A stretch of 64,000 nucleotides of DNA from an uncultured Oscillospiraceae bacterium (GTDB taxonomy: Bacteria > Bacillota > Clostridia > Oscillospirales > Oscillospiraceae), in contig CAKTKU010000004.1 in NCBI GenBank assembly GCA_934572335.1, positions 106,078 through 170,077 of the forward strand, in the 5' to 3' direction. The first letter of the stretch is position 1. Each line of letters starts with the position of its first letter. This document shows, piece by piece, positions 1 through 8,584 of the stretch. Made by a program: the position numbers and the translations under genes. The notes under the pieces are model-generated. The model saw nothing but the letters and a program-made list of their open reading frames with translations. It was not told the DNA's origin and made no database searches.

Positions 1-1433
1 CCGTTTCTGAACACGCACGCGATGACGGGCAGCTTGTGCTCAATCGCGGAGGATATCTCATGCAGGCTCATGCCCCATGCGCCGTCGCCGATTATGCAGA
101 CGACCGGGCTGTCGGGAGATGCCAGCTTCGAGCCGAGACCGGCGGGGTATGCAAAGCCGGTGTTGCCGTATGTAAGGGCGGCGATATGCTTGCGCGGCTG
201 GGTAAAGCGGAAGTAGCTGTTCGCCGTGGAAGACACGTTGCCGATGTCGGTGCAGAGTATCGCGTTCTCCGGCATATGGCGGCTCAGCTCAAGCAGGACG
301 CGGCGCGGGTTCATCGGCGTACCGGGAACCATCGCGAGCTCCTCTATCTCCTTGTCCCAATCGCTGCGCAGCTTTGCGATCTCCGCCTGACGCTCCGCGA
401 TGGGGGCGCGCTCGCCGGAAGCCTTCAGCTCGGCAAGAATCGCGGCGGCAGTCGCCTTCGCGTCGCCGACAAGTGCGACCTCAACAGGGTGCTTTCTTGC
501 GATTTGCTTGGGGTTGACGTCGATCTGGATAATCTTCGCATTCTCGGGGAAGTAATTGATGTCATACTGCGGCAGAGTGCCGAACACGCTCAGACGGCAG
601 CCGACGGCCAGCATAACATCGGCTTCCTGCAGCGCCAGCATGGCGGACTTTGCGCCCATGTAGCCGATAGGTCCGACCCAATAGGGGTGGTCGGCGGGGA
701 ATGCATCGTTGTGCAGATAGCTCATCGCAACAGGAGCGGTGAGATAATCGGCAATCGCCTTGACCTCGTCATAGGCGTTGGAGTCCACGACACCGCGGCC
801 GGAGATAATGACAGGCTTCTTTGCGTTCTTGAGCAGCTCGACAGCGCGCTTTACCTCGGCTGCGTCAGCCGCGCCGCGCGGATTGATGGCTCTGTATCTT
901 GCAGGAGCAAGTATCTCCTCGTTGACCTCGCCGTAGAAGTAGTCTCTGGGTATGTCAACATAGACCGGGCCGCGCTCCGCGTATGCAATACGGAAAGCGG
1001 TACGCAGGACATCACCAGCTCTGGAGGGGTGAGGAACGCGCAGGGAAGCCTTGGTTATGGGCTTGAAAAGATTCCATGTATCGCACTCCTGGAAGCCGTC
1101 CCAGCCGACGGTAGAACTGCCCGCGGACGGACCGATGACAACGAGCGGAGTATGCGCCTGATTTGCCGCGGCAACAGAAGTGACCATATTGGTGATGCCG
1201 GGGCCATTCTGGGCAGTGCACACACCGGCGACACCAGTGATGCGGCTGAAAGCGTCTTCCATGTGCGCGGCGGTCTGCTCGTGGCGGACAGGGATAAACT
1301 CTATGCCCGCGTCGGGGAACAGGTCAAGAAGATCCATAAAAGCAGAACCGACAATGCCGGTAACGTGCTTCACGCCTTCCTGAACGAGCACTTCGACCAT
1401 AGCTTCGCTAGGGGTCATTTTAACTTTGCTCAT
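1..1433 (-). CDS. xsc: Sulfoacetaldehyde acetyltransferase, 3' end cut by window
   Basis: Thiamine-diphosphate enzyme that converts sulfoacetaldehyde plus phosphate to acetyl phosphate and sulfite; it is the C-S bond-cleaving step of sulfonate catabolism. 477 codons are visible and the C-terminus lies beyond base 1 (family length is near 590). The frame shows Xsc hallmarks rather than those of acetolactate synthase: GSAFMDLLDLFPDAGI, IPVRHEQTAAHM with the catalytic Glu region, QNGPGITN, IPRDYFYGEV, YLHNDAFPADHP, GPIGYMGAKSA and TLPQYDINYFP. A ThDP site starts at GDGAWGMS near the cut end. The start is ATG behind AGGAG. It is the last visible gene of a leftward operon, just after a split transketolase and a sulfonate-type importer, which supports a role in sulfonate use. 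Family call is firm; the natural substrate upstream of sulfoacetaldehyde is not shown. Confidence 0.93.
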   Translation of the reverse strand, partial: MSKVKMTPSEAMVEVLVQEGVKHVTGIVGSAFMDLLDLFPDAGIEFIPVRHEQTAAHMEDAFSRITGVAGVCTAQNGPGITNMVTSVAAANQAHTPLVVIGPSAGSSTVGWDGFQECDTWNLFKPITKASLRVPHPSRAGDVLRTAFRIAYAERGPVYVDIPRDYFYGEVNEEILAPARYRAINPRGAADAAEVKRAVELLKNAKKPVIISGRGVVDSNAYDEVKAIADYLTAPVAMSYLHNDAFPADHPYWVGPIGYMGAKSAMLALQEADVMLAVGCRLSVFGTLPQYDINYFPENAKIIQIDVNPKQIARKHPVEVALVGDAKATAAAILAELKASGERAPIAERQAEIAKLRSDWDKEIEELAMVPGTPMNPRRVLLELSRHMPENAILCTDIGNVSSTANSYFRFTQPRKHIAALTYGNTGFAYPAGLGSKLASPDSPVVCIIGDGAWGMSLHEISSAIEHKLPVIACVFRN

Positions 1434-1470
1434 TATTTTTCTCCTTTTATCATTAACAAAATGAAAAAAC

Positions 1471-2403
1471 TTATTTCTTCGCCGCTATCGCGGACTTTGC
1501 CGCCGCCGCAATATCCTTCGGCAGCATGCCCTTCTTCTCCGCAAGCTCCTTCGCCTGTCCGACCTCGCCCGGCACATCCTGAAAGCCTATCGCCTTCACG
1601 GGCGCGGGGCAGCAGTCAGCGCTGACCTCGCACACGGCGGAATACAGTCCGCCGATGACGTTGTGGTTCTCGCAGCAGACGCTGCAGCCGGTCTTTGCAA
1701 GATAAGCGCTGACCGCATCTCTGTCTATGGGCTTTACGGTGTGGATATTGACGACCGCCGCGGATATTCCCTCATTGGCGAGCATATCCGCCGCTTCCAG
1801 CGCATAGCCGACCATGACAGCGCCGCTTGCAAAAAGCGTGACGTCCGTGCCGTCGCGCAGCACATCCGCCTTGCCGAGGGAACACACATAGCCCACCTCA
1901 TGGCGAACCGGCACTTCCTTGCGGTGCAGCCGGATATACACAGGCCCCTGATGCACGATGATCTGCGGGAGCGCCGTTACAAGCTCCGCCTCGTCGCACG
2001 GCTCAAAGATGACGATGTTGGGAATACTGCGCAGCACGCCGATATCCTCTATCGCCATGTGTGTGCCGCCGTTTATCTCAGCCGTCACGCCGGGGTCTGT
2101 GCCGACGACCTTGACGTTCTGCTTTGCATACGCGCAGGATATGGCGATCTGATCGCATATTCTTCTGGACGCGAAGCACGCAAATGTCGTTATAAACGGG
2201 ATAAAGCCATAAGAGGACATACCCGCCGCGATGCTCGCCATGTTCTGCTCGGCTATACCGACATCAAAGGTACGCTCAGGGTAAGTCTTGCGCAGGGTAA
2301 GCGTACCGTCTGCGTTCGCAAGGTCTGCGTCAAGAACACAGAGGCGCCAGTCCTTTGCCATGTTGTCCATCATAAAGGACGCGAAAGCTTTTCTCATTTC
2401 CAT
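1471..2403 (-). CDS. Transketolase, C-terminal subunit
   Basis: 310 residues covering the pyrimidine-binding and C-terminal domains of transketolase; it should work only as a complex with the N-terminal subunit encoded just upstream. The pyrimidine-binding domain (about residues 1-165) carries DVGIAEQNMA, which contains the catalytic Glu; the C-terminal regulatory domain follows, with GGLYSAVCEV. The start ATG has GGAGGG seven bases before it, three bases after the partner gene, so translation is probably coupled. Split transketolases are common in Firmicutes, but here the pair lies between a sulfonate importer and xsc. One known precedent is the split SqwGH transketolase of the sulfo-TK pathway, which makes sulfoacetaldehyde from sulfosugars. 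That link is inference; ordinary pentose-phosphate use remains possible. Confidence 0.88.
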   Translation of the reverse strand: MEMRKAFASFMMDNMAKDWRLCVLDADLANADGTLTLRKTYPERTFDVGIAEQNMASIAAGMSSYGFIPFITTFACFASRRICDQIAISCAYAKQNVKVVGTDPGVTAEINGGTHMAIEDIGVLRSIPNIVIFEPCDEAELVTALPQIIVHQGPVYIRLHRKEVPVRHEVGYVCSLGKADVLRDGTDVTLFASGAVMVGYALEAADMLANEGISAAVVNIHTVKPIDRDAVSAYLAKTGCSVCCENHNVIGGLYSAVCEVSADCCPAPVKAIGFQDVPGEVGQAKELAEKKGMLPKDIAAAAKSAIAAKK

Positions 2404-2406
2404 GTC

Positions 2407-3225
2407 TCAGCCCTCCAGTTCCTTCATCGCCTGCTTATACTGTTCTTCGCTTATAGACATGCTGTGGCAGCCCGCCCCGGCGGCGACGGCAAAGCTCACG
2501 CCTTTGCCCTTCACCGTGTTGAGTATTATCATTGAGGGCTTGCCGCGGTGGGTCTTGGCATTGTCGATGGCAGCCGCGATCGCAGCGCAGTCATGCCCGT
2601 CAACGCTCTGCACAGCCCAGCCGAAGCTCTCCCACTTTGCAGCAAGGTCACCCAGCGAGCAGACCTCTTCTACCGTGCCGTCTATTTGCAGCTTGTTGCT
2701 GTCGGTAAACGCGATGAGGTTGTCAAGCTTACGGTGCGCAGCGTACATCGCCGCCTCCCATATCTGCCCTTCTTGACTCTCGCCGTCACCGATAATCGTG
2801 TATATCGTCGCGTCGTCCCGCTTTATCCGCGAGCCGACCGCAACACCAACTGCGCAGGAGAAGCCCTGTCCAAGCGAACCCGTGGTCATGTCGATACCGA
2901 CTGTATGGTTCATGTCGCAGTGGCTTGGCAGATCAGTGCCGATCTTGTTGAGAGTAAGCAGCTGCTCTTCGGGAAAATATCCACGGCAGGCGAGCGTGGC
3001 GTACACAGCAGGTCCGGCATGACCCTTGGATACGATGAGTCGGTCTCTTCCCGCCATCTTGGGATCCGCGGGGTTTATGTTCATTTTCTCGTAGTACAAC
3101 ACCGCGAGCACTTCAATGATGGACATACAACCGCCGACATGCCCCTTGCCGATGCTGTAAATACAGTCAATGGTCTTACGCCGTATGTTGCGGCATATGG
3201 CATTCATATCTTCTTTCATGTTCAT
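2407..3225 (-). CDS. Transketolase, N-terminal (ThDP-binding) subunit
   Basis: 272 residues forming the thiamine-diphosphate-binding half of transketolase. Visible motifs are GHVGGCMS near residue 26, SKGHAGPAVYATLA near 67, GSLGQGFSCAVG near 117 and the cofactor motif GDGESQEGQIWEA followed by the conserved Asn of DSNKLQIDG. It pairs with the C-terminal subunit three bases downstream. Start ATG lies behind AGGAAGGAC. Transketolases move a two-carbon unit between a ketose and an aldose. In this operon the likely relevant products are sulfoacetaldehyde or its sugar precursors, but nothing in the sequence proves that the enzyme accepts sulfonated sugars. No isomerase or reductase of a sulfosugar route is visible, though the operon continues past the window start. 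Confidence 0.88.
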   Translation of the reverse strand: MNMKEDMNAICRNIRRKTIDCIYSIGKGHVGGCMSIIEVLAVLYYEKMNINPADPKMAGRDRLIVSKGHAGPAVYATLACRGYFPEEQLLTLNKIGTDLPSHCDMNHTVGIDMTTGSLGQGFSCAVGVAVGSRIKRDDATIYTIIGDGESQEGQIWEAAMYAAHRKLDNLIAFTDSNKLQIDGTVEEVCSLGDLAAKWESFGWAVQSVDGHDCAAIAAAIDNAKTHRGKPSMIILNTVKGKGVSFAVAAGAGCHSMSISEEQYKQAMKELEG

Positions 3226-3240
3226 GTCCTTCCTATGAAA

Positions 3241-3984
3241 CTACCACCACTTGATGTCGTTAGTTATTTCTTCTCTGATCTTAACAAATTCAGGGTCAGA
3301 AATGTTTCTAGGATACGGCAAATCGATAACTCGTTCTTTCTTTATCGTGGTCGGTTTTGGCGACATGATAAGGCAGCGCTGCGCAAGATAAACGGCCTCT
3401 TCTATGTTGTGTGTTATGAAGATTACTGTACTACCTGTTTCTCGCCACAGTCTTAAAACCTCGTCTTCAAGGTAATACCTGAGTTTAAGATCCATCTGAC
3501 CATAAGGCTCATCCATAAGCAGGAGGTCTGGATACACGGCGAAACTGCGTCCAATGACAGCTCTCTGCTCGGCGCTCACTGACAGTTCTCTCGGGTACGA
3601 CTTGCGAGACACAGTCATTCCCATCAGTTCAAGTATCTTATCAGTACGCTCCTGTATAACTTCCTTGGGGTATTTTTTTATTTCCAAGTTGAAGCGAATA
3701 TTCTCCTCAACCGTAAGCCACGGAAAAGCTGATGGTTCTTGAAAGATAAAGCTAAGATTATGTTTCTTCGGATCTGCCGGTTCTCCATCTATAAGGATAG
3801 TGCCGGATGTTGGCTCGATCAGTTTGACGAGAAGATTAAGAAATGTTGTCTTACCACAGCCGGTCGGACCAACTATACAGACAAACTCTCCCTTTTTTAT
3901 GTCAAACGAAGCATTGTCAAGCACAAGCAGATCGCCGAATTTTTTTGTTAGGTTCCGTACTGAAACCTTGATTTCGTCGCTCAC
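3241..3984 (-). CDS. Sulfonate/nitrate-type ABC importer ATPase 1, degenerate signature
   Basis: 247-residue nucleotide-binding subunit of the SsuB/TauB family. Walker A is GPTGCGKT (39-46), Walker B LLLMDEP (about 154-160) and the switch His is in ITHNIEEA (His192). The ABC signature, normally LSGGQ, is LSVSAEQ (134-140), and the D-loop is YGQMD rather than FGALD. It sits directly upstream of the transketolase genes and downstream of the second ATPase. Because the second ATPase has a good signature but lacks the switch His, the two probably form an asymmetric heterodimer with one working and one degenerate ATP site. Substrate is inferred as an alkanesulfonate from xsc in the same operon. The DNA is noticeably more AT-rich than xsc. 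Confidence 0.85.
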   Translation of the reverse strand: MSDEIKVSVRNLTKKFGDLLVLDNASFDIKKGEFVCIVGPTGCGKTTFLNLLVKLIEPTSGTILIDGEPADPKKHNLSFIFQEPSAFPWLTVEENIRFNLEIKKYPKEVIQERTDKILELMGMTVSRKSYPRELSVSAEQRAVIGRSFAVYPDLLLMDEPYGQMDLKLRYYLEDEVLRLWRETGSTVIFITHNIEEAVYLAQRCLIMSPKPTTIKKERVIDLPYPRNISDPEFVKIREEITNDIKWW

Positions 3985-4016
3985 TTTGTACCTCCTTGTA
4001 CCTTTTCTGTTGCAAT

Positions 4017-4781
4017 TCAGACAAGTGCCAGATCCATCTTGTCGGCAATTTCATTTCTCATTTTAAGAAATTCCATTGACAAATTATTTCTGGGTCTCTC
4101 CAGTTCTGGCTTAAACTCATTTTCAATAACAGACGGTTTATTGCCCATAAGCACGATTCTGTCTCCGAGATATACCGCTTCTTCTATGTTGTTTGTTACA
4201 AACACGACTGTTGTCAGTTTACTTTGCCATATTTTCAGGATTTCATCCTGCATCTGGTATCTTGTCTGAGCATCAAGCGCGCCAAAAGGTTCATCCATCA
4301 GCATTATATCCGCTTTTGTCGCATATGCTCTCGCTATACCGACGCGTTGCTTCATGCCTCCAGAGAGTGCAGCTGGATACGAATTTTCAAATCCATTGAG
4401 CCCAACGAGCTTGATAAGCTCCTCCGCTTCTGCCGTGCGCACAGGTTTTTTAACGCCTTTGAATTTCTGACTTGCCTCCACATTCTGTATAACGGTTTTC
4501 CACGGAAAAAGAGCATAGCGCTGGAATACAACACCTATATCTCCTTTTGCTGGCGTTCCGCCGGAAAACTCAATTGTTCCACTGTCCGGCACTGACAACC
4601 CAGCCATCATGTTAAGGAGAACCGTTTTCCCGCATTGTCCCGGTCCTAATACAACCAAGAATTCATTTTCATATACATCAAGATTTAAACCGTTAATGAC
4701 ATTCAATGTACTTCCATCTTTTTCTTTGAATGTCTTGTGCAGGTCTCTGATCTTTATCCTTACTTTCCGATCGTCAGCCAC
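4017..4781 (-). CDS. Sulfonate/nitrate-type ABC importer ATPase 2, switch His replaced
   Basis: 254-residue SsuB/TauB-family ATPase. Walker A is GPGQCGKT (46-53), signature LSGGMKQ (139-145), Walker B IMLMDEP (about 159-165) and D-loop FGALD. The switch position, usually His in VTHD, reads VTNN with Asn197. The gene overlaps the 3' end of the neighbouring permease by 22 bases and is followed 32 bases later by the other ATPase. Only one binding protein exists in the operon, so this subunit and ATPase 1 most likely serve one transporter with two different permeases rather than two separate transporters. Confidence 0.85.
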   Translation of the reverse strand: MADDRKVRIKIRDLHKTFKEKDGSTLNVINGLNLDVYENEFLVVLGPGQCGKTVLLNMMAGLSVPDSGTIEFSGGTPAKGDIGVVFQRYALFPWKTVIQNVEASQKFKGVKKPVRTAEAEELIKLVGLNGFENSYPAALSGGMKQRVGIARAYATKADIMLMDEPFGALDAQTRYQMQDEILKIWQSKLTTVVFVTNNIEEAVYLGDRIVLMGNKPSVIENEFKPELERPRNNLSMEFLKMRNEIADKMDLALV

Positions 4782-5560
4782 GGGCAGAGCACCTCCTCTA
4801 ATTTATTGAGAATAAAGGTTATTGTTGCGCTGACAGCCGCGATAACGACCATACTGACCATAACCAGTGCGGTATCTGAATTTTCCATTCCCCTGTTGAT
4901 AAGGAATCCAACACCAGCCTTCGCAACAATCATCTCCGCCGCAACAACACACATCCAAGCAATAGACATTGCGGTTTTAAGACCTGCAATTATTGAAGGT
5001 ATACAGTCAGGAAGCGCAACTTGGAAAAGCAATTGACTTTCGCTTGCGCCAAGGGCAATACCTGCATTGAGGACCAGTGGGTCAACCATCGCAACAGCAG
5101 AATACGTATTAAAGACAATAGGAGTAAATGCTCCTATGAAAACAATTATCATCTTCGGAATCTCGCCGATGCCAAAGGCAAGAATAATCAACGGAATCCA
5201 TGCGATGGGCGGTATGGGTCTTAGCAAATTGTACAGTGGATACAGTATTTTTCTTACTGTTTTAAACCACCCCATAAGGACACCTAGCAGCACACCAAGT
5301 ATAGCAGCAGCAAAATACGCTGTGAAAACACGTTTTAAACTCACAAGAATATGCTGCCAGAGGGGTACCTTAGCTATTGGAGACTTGATTACCTCAACAA
5401 ATCTCACAACAACGTCCACAGGAGTAGGTATAATGCTTGTTGGCGAATTAGTAAGCATATACCATCCGCCGAAGAAAAGCGTCAGCGAAAGAATCGATAG
5501 AATCCAATATGGCTTACCGCCGTTAATCTTTTCTTTTTTCATCTGGTTTTCTCCATCCAC
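4760..5560 (-). CDS. Sulfonate/nitrate-type ABC importer permease A
   Basis: 266-residue membrane subunit of the SsuC/TauC type, with about six predicted helices. The first helix (about residues 16-36) follows a basic N-terminus. The cytoplasmic EAA-type coupling loop is in GIALGASESQLLFQVALP, just before the IPSIIAGLKTAMSIAW helix. It overlaps the next permease start by 22 bases on one side and the ATPase gene by 22 bases on the other, so the four transporter genes form a tightly coupled unit. Its partner permease is similar but clearly not identical, which fits a heterodimeric membrane channel. Substrate, by context, is an organosulfonate; this is inferred. Confidence 0.85.
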   Translation of the reverse strand: MDGENQMKKEKINGGKPYWILSILSLTLFFGGWYMLTNSPTSIIPTPVDVVVRFVEVIKSPIAKVPLWQHILVSLKRVFTAYFAAAILGVLLGVLMGWFKTVRKILYPLYNLLRPIPPIAWIPLIILAFGIGEIPKMIIVFIGAFTPIVFNTYSAVAMVDPLVLNAGIALGASESQLLFQVALPDCIPSIIAGLKTAMSIAWMCVVAAEMIVAKAGVGFLINRGMENSDTALVMVSMVVIAAVSATITFILNKLEEVLCPWLTIGK

Positions 5561-6345
5561 GGTGCAACTTTTCCTTCGAGGAGGGACAGTGCACCACTCA
5601 TAATTGCTCCTGACACGCCTATGAGAAGCATACCAACTATAATAATGTCACAGCGAGAGAGGGTGCGGCCATTTTGAATCATATAGCCAAGACCAACCGA
5701 GGCTGAGACAAGCTCAGCTGCGACAAGAGTCATCCACGCAGAACTGAGAGCATTTTTCACACCAGTGAAAACCATTGGAACAGCTGACGGTACACATACT
5801 CGAAAGAATATTTGCATCTTGGACGCACCGCCGGTTTTAGCAACATTTATAAGAACTCTACTGGTTCGCTTTATGCCCGCATATGAATTGAGCAGTGCGG
5901 GTATAAGTGCTGCCAAGAATATAATCGCAACTTTAGACGCTTGACCAATACCAAATACCAAGAGCATTACGGGTATCCACGCAATAGGGGGAATAGGTCT
6001 GATAATTTCGAAAATTGGTGTTACGAAGCAGTCGATCCCTTTAAAATATCCCATCAGCAATCCAAGCGGAACACCAATTACACATGCAAGCACGAAGCCG
6101 GTAAATGCCAGCTTAAAACTTGCCCAAAAATGAACCGCCAGCACAGCACCATCAGGGTTTTTATTTGTAAGCTTATAAACAAATGCTTCAAGCACTTTTG
6201 TAGGCGGTGCAAGCTTTCTATAAGAAACAAGTCCAGTATCAACGACAAGCTGCCATACAACCAGCAGTACAACAATCGCGGAAATACTGAGCAGAAAATC
6301 GCCAAATTTACGGGCGATTATTTTCTTTCTACTCTCAATTCGCAT
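5539..6345 (-). CDS. Sulfonate/nitrate-type ABC importer permease B
   Basis: 268-residue SsuC/TauC-type membrane subunit with about six helices. It shares the arrangement and the motif RPIPPIAWIP with permease A. The coupling loop is around VAKTGGASKMQIFFRV and the following helix reads TGVKNALSSAWMTLVAAEL. The gene is first of the two permease genes to be translated, after a 113-base gap from the binding-protein gene that contains a long hairpin. It should pair with permease A to form the channel of the single importer in this operon. Confidence 0.85.
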   Translation of the reverse strand: MRIESRKKIIARKFGDFLLSISAIVVLLVVWQLVVDTGLVSYRKLAPPTKVLEAFVYKLTNKNPDGAVLAVHFWASFKLAFTGFVLACVIGVPLGLLMGYFKGIDCFVTPIFEIIRPIPPIAWIPVMLLVFGIGQASKVAIIFLAALIPALLNSYAGIKRTSRVLINVAKTGGASKMQIFFRVCVPSAVPMVFTGVKNALSSAWMTLVAAELVSASVGLGYMIQNGRTLSRCDIIIVGMLLIGVSGAIMSGALSLLEGKVAPWMEKTR

Positions 6346-6370
6346 TTTATAACCTCCACGCTAAATGAGT

Positions 6371-6409
6371 TGGGGGTAACGCGCCATATTACACACCGCG
6401 TTACCCCCA
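6371..6409. repeat. 13-bp inverted repeat between binding-protein and permease genes
   Basis: Arms TGGGGGTAACGCG and CGCGTTACCCCCA flank a 13-base loop and match perfectly. No T-run follows on the minus strand, so a simple terminator is unlikely. Hairpins at this position in binding-protein operons commonly stabilise the upstream message and let the lipoprotein be made in excess over the membrane subunits; that role is inferred here. Confidence 0.7.
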
Positions 6410-6458
6410 CATAATCGTTTATTGGCGCATTAGTGCAGTATCGCGCAGCAAACTTTCA

Positions 6459-7598
6459 TCAACCGTGGAGCTCAGCGTAAGCCTGCTCAATGAAAGAAGA
6501 GTCTACCATCGGATGCGCTGCGAGGTAATCAATGTCTGCCTGTTCAATCTTGCCCGCGCTAAGCAGGAAGTTCTCGACGCCAAGCATAATTTCATCCATA
6601 CGTGTCTGTCCGACTTCACCCTCAAAGTAGGACAAATTAGTTGCATTATCAGGATGGACGCGATTAGCGCAAGACTGGTAGGCATTTTTCTCTGAGATAG
6701 GAGTTCCGCATTCGTCTTCCCAAGCATCAAATGTCGCTGCATAAAGGTCAAGGTCTTTAGAGAGTATCTCCTGAGCCTCGAGATAGACTTTGAGGAAACG
6801 CACAACATAATCAGGATGATTAGCAACCATATCCGCAGAGGCAACAACGCAGGTCGGAAGCACCTCATCGGTCATATCGAGAGACGCAACTTTGATGTAA
6901 CCCTCATCGTCCGCAGTGTAACGCTGGGGATCCCACAGGCAGCACAGATCGCCTTCACCTGCCTGAAATGCTGCGAGGGCCGATGCACAGTCCATCTGTA
7001 CAACAGTGACATCATTTTCGGTCAGTCCGAGGAGTCCGAGGCAAGCATCAAGTGCATACTGGAGAGAGGAGCCAGTATTGCAAAGAACAGTCTTTCCTGC
7101 CCATGTTTCGGCAGTGCCATACATTTCGGGTGCAGCTGCAACATTCCCCTGTCCAGCAGCAACGAGGTCAGAATCAGGTCTGGCATATATAGCATTAGGT
7201 GCCATATCGTCATTTGCATACGCGATAATCTTATAATCATATGCAAGTGCGCCAGTTACCGCAGGCATACCGCCCGTTGTACCAACATCCCATTCACCTG
7301 CCGCAGCTGCTTCGTTCATTGCAGGGCCACCAGCAAAGAACGCAGTCTCTACCGTAATGTTCGCATCTTCAAACATCCCGTTCTGCATGGCATAAAACAC
7401 AGGAACGGAGTGTCCGAAAGGCATCGTGCCAATTCTAAGAGTAATAGGCTCGTCGCCGGTCTCAACTACAGCGGGTTCGTCAGCAGCAGGTGCATCTGTT
7501 GCTGTGTTTGCCGGGGTTTCTGCCGTATTGCCGCAGCCAGTCATACAAACGGCAACAAGAAGCAGCATTGCAAGGAGTAGCGCAGTCACTTTCTTCAT
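6459..7598 (-). CDS. Sulfonate-type ABC importer substrate-binding lipoprotein
   Basis: 379-residue lipoprotein of the SsuA/TauA/NMT1 class. A type II signal peptide ends in the lipobox MTGC with the lipidated Cys22, followed by a Thr/Ala/Pro-rich linker to about residue 50. The binding domain begins with LRIGTMPFGHSVPVFYAMQ, the usual start of nitrate/taurine/sulfonate receptors, and contains GGPAMNEAAAAGEWDVGTTG. It is the only receptor for the two permeases and two ATPases that follow. Taurine, isethionate or a sulfosugar are all possible ligands; nothing in the sequence separates them. A family receptor for nitrate or a thiamine precursor is the main alternative, made less likely by xsc. 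Confidence 0.87.
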   Translation of the reverse strand: MKKVTALLLAMLLLVAVCMTGCGNTAETPANTATDAPAADEPAVVETGDEPITLRIGTMPFGHSVPVFYAMQNGMFEDANITVETAFFAGGPAMNEAAAAGEWDVGTTGGMPAVTGALAYDYKIIAYANDDMAPNAIYARPDSDLVAAGQGNVAAAPEMYGTAETWAGKTVLCNTGSSLQYALDACLGLLGLTENDVTVVQMDCASALAAFQAGEGDLCCLWDPQRYTADDEGYIKVASLDMTDEVLPTCVVASADMVANHPDYVVRFLKVYLEAQEILSKDLDLYAATFDAWEDECGTPISEKNAYQSCANRVHPDNATNLSYFEGEVGQTRMDEIMLGVENFLLSAGKIEQADIDYLAAHPMVDSSFIEQAYAELHG

Positions 7599-7623
7599 TT
7601 TCGTTTTTCCTTTCTATTGCTCT

Positions 7624-8556
7624 TTATTTATCAGAATGCAACGCACTCTGTTTTTCCCAAACAGCTGATTCTTTCTTTTCACTCGTAATTATCAGAAATG
7701 CACCGACACAAATTACAGCGATACCACTCGCTTGTCGAATGCTAATAACCTCACCGTACAACAAGAAAGATACAAACGACGATATTGCAGGCATGGTGAG
7801 CAGGAATATCTTCACCGTCCAAACGGGAAACTTACGCAGACTATCATAATAGAGGGCAAACAATCCAACGCTTAACAAACAGCCAAGGAGCAGCACAAGC
7901 AACCAAGATACATTTATAATGTCTTTTTGAATAAAGCCGTATCCATGTGTTATAAAGAGTGTTCCCATGAACAATAAACCTGACACAAAGACATTATAAA
8001 AAGCTATCGCCATATCCTTGATCTCCGGGTAATGCCTTTGTACGTTCTGGAGAATAAATGCATTGCACGATACAGCAAAAGCACTTAATATAAACATGAA
8101 ATAATACGGATTATTGATATTTATGCCTTTGAAATCAACACCTACTAAAACAAAAACACCTGCAAGCATAAATACCGTCAGAAGCCAGTTTTTCAAGGGA
8201 ATACTCTTTTTGTAAATAACAGCCGATATGAGGTTTACAAAAATAATGTCACACTTCAAAAGTGCTGTCCCTTCGCTGACACCGCAGTGCTGGAACCCAA
8301 TAAATGCTGCACCATCAAGAACAAAACTTAACAGACCAACGATTAAAAGACTGACCACTGTTTTTCTCGGAACAATCAAATCTGATAAATGCCCGCTGAC
8401 AGCCAAATAGCAGAGCATTACAAACACTGTACCAAATCTGAAAGCCGTCGCCCCGAGTATAACGCCAAGTTCTGTATTGACATTCTGTACGCATATAAAA
8501 TAGGCAGACCATATTGCAGAAAGTATCAACAATTGAAATGCAGCCTTTTTTGTCAC
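7624..8556 (-). CDS. DMT/EamA-family transporter
   Basis: 310-residue membrane protein with two EamA repeats and about ten helices. It starts with GTG (MTKKAAFQLL) behind AAAAGGG, heads the leftward sulfonate operon and is divergent from the IclR gene. EamA proteins usually export or import small metabolites. Being first in an operon that ends with xsc, it may export a product such as sulfite, acetate or a sulfonate intermediate, or be a second uptake route. That assignment is context only; substrate cannot be read from the sequence. Confidence 0.8.
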   Translation of the reverse strand: MTKKAAFQLLILSAIWSAYFICVQNVNTELGVILGATAFRFGTVFVMLCYLAVSGHLSDLIVPRKTVVSLLIVGLLSFVLDGAAFIGFQHCGVSEGTALLKCDIIFVNLISAVIYKKSIPLKNWLLTVFMLAGVFVLVGVDFKGININNPYYFMFILSAFAVSCNAFILQNVQRHYPEIKDMAIAFYNVFVSGLLFMGTLFITHGYGFIQKDIINVSWLLVLLLGCLLSVGLFALYYDSLRKFPVWTVKIFLLTMPAISSFVSFLLYGEVISIRQASGIAVICVGAFLIITSEKKESAVWEKQSALHSDK

Positions 8557-8584
8557 TTTATAACCCTTTTAAATAAATTTTATA

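Noticed and set aside
1..1433. Acetolactate synthase large subunit as an alternative to Xsc
   Set aside because: The segments around HNDAFP, GPIGYMGAKSA and IPRDYFYG are those of sulfoacetaldehyde acetyltransferase, and the operon carries sulfonate transport.
36..1625. Long open frame of 529 codons on the plus strand opposite xsc and the transketolase subunit
   Set aside because: It is the complement of a high-GC coding region, has no ribosome site or domain, and the minus-strand frame is clearly Xsc.
1471..3225. 1-deoxy-xylulose-5-phosphate synthase or split pyruvate dehydrogenase
   Set aside because: Subunit lengths and the motifs SKGHAGPAVYATLA and GIAEQNM fit transketolase; Dxs is one long chain.
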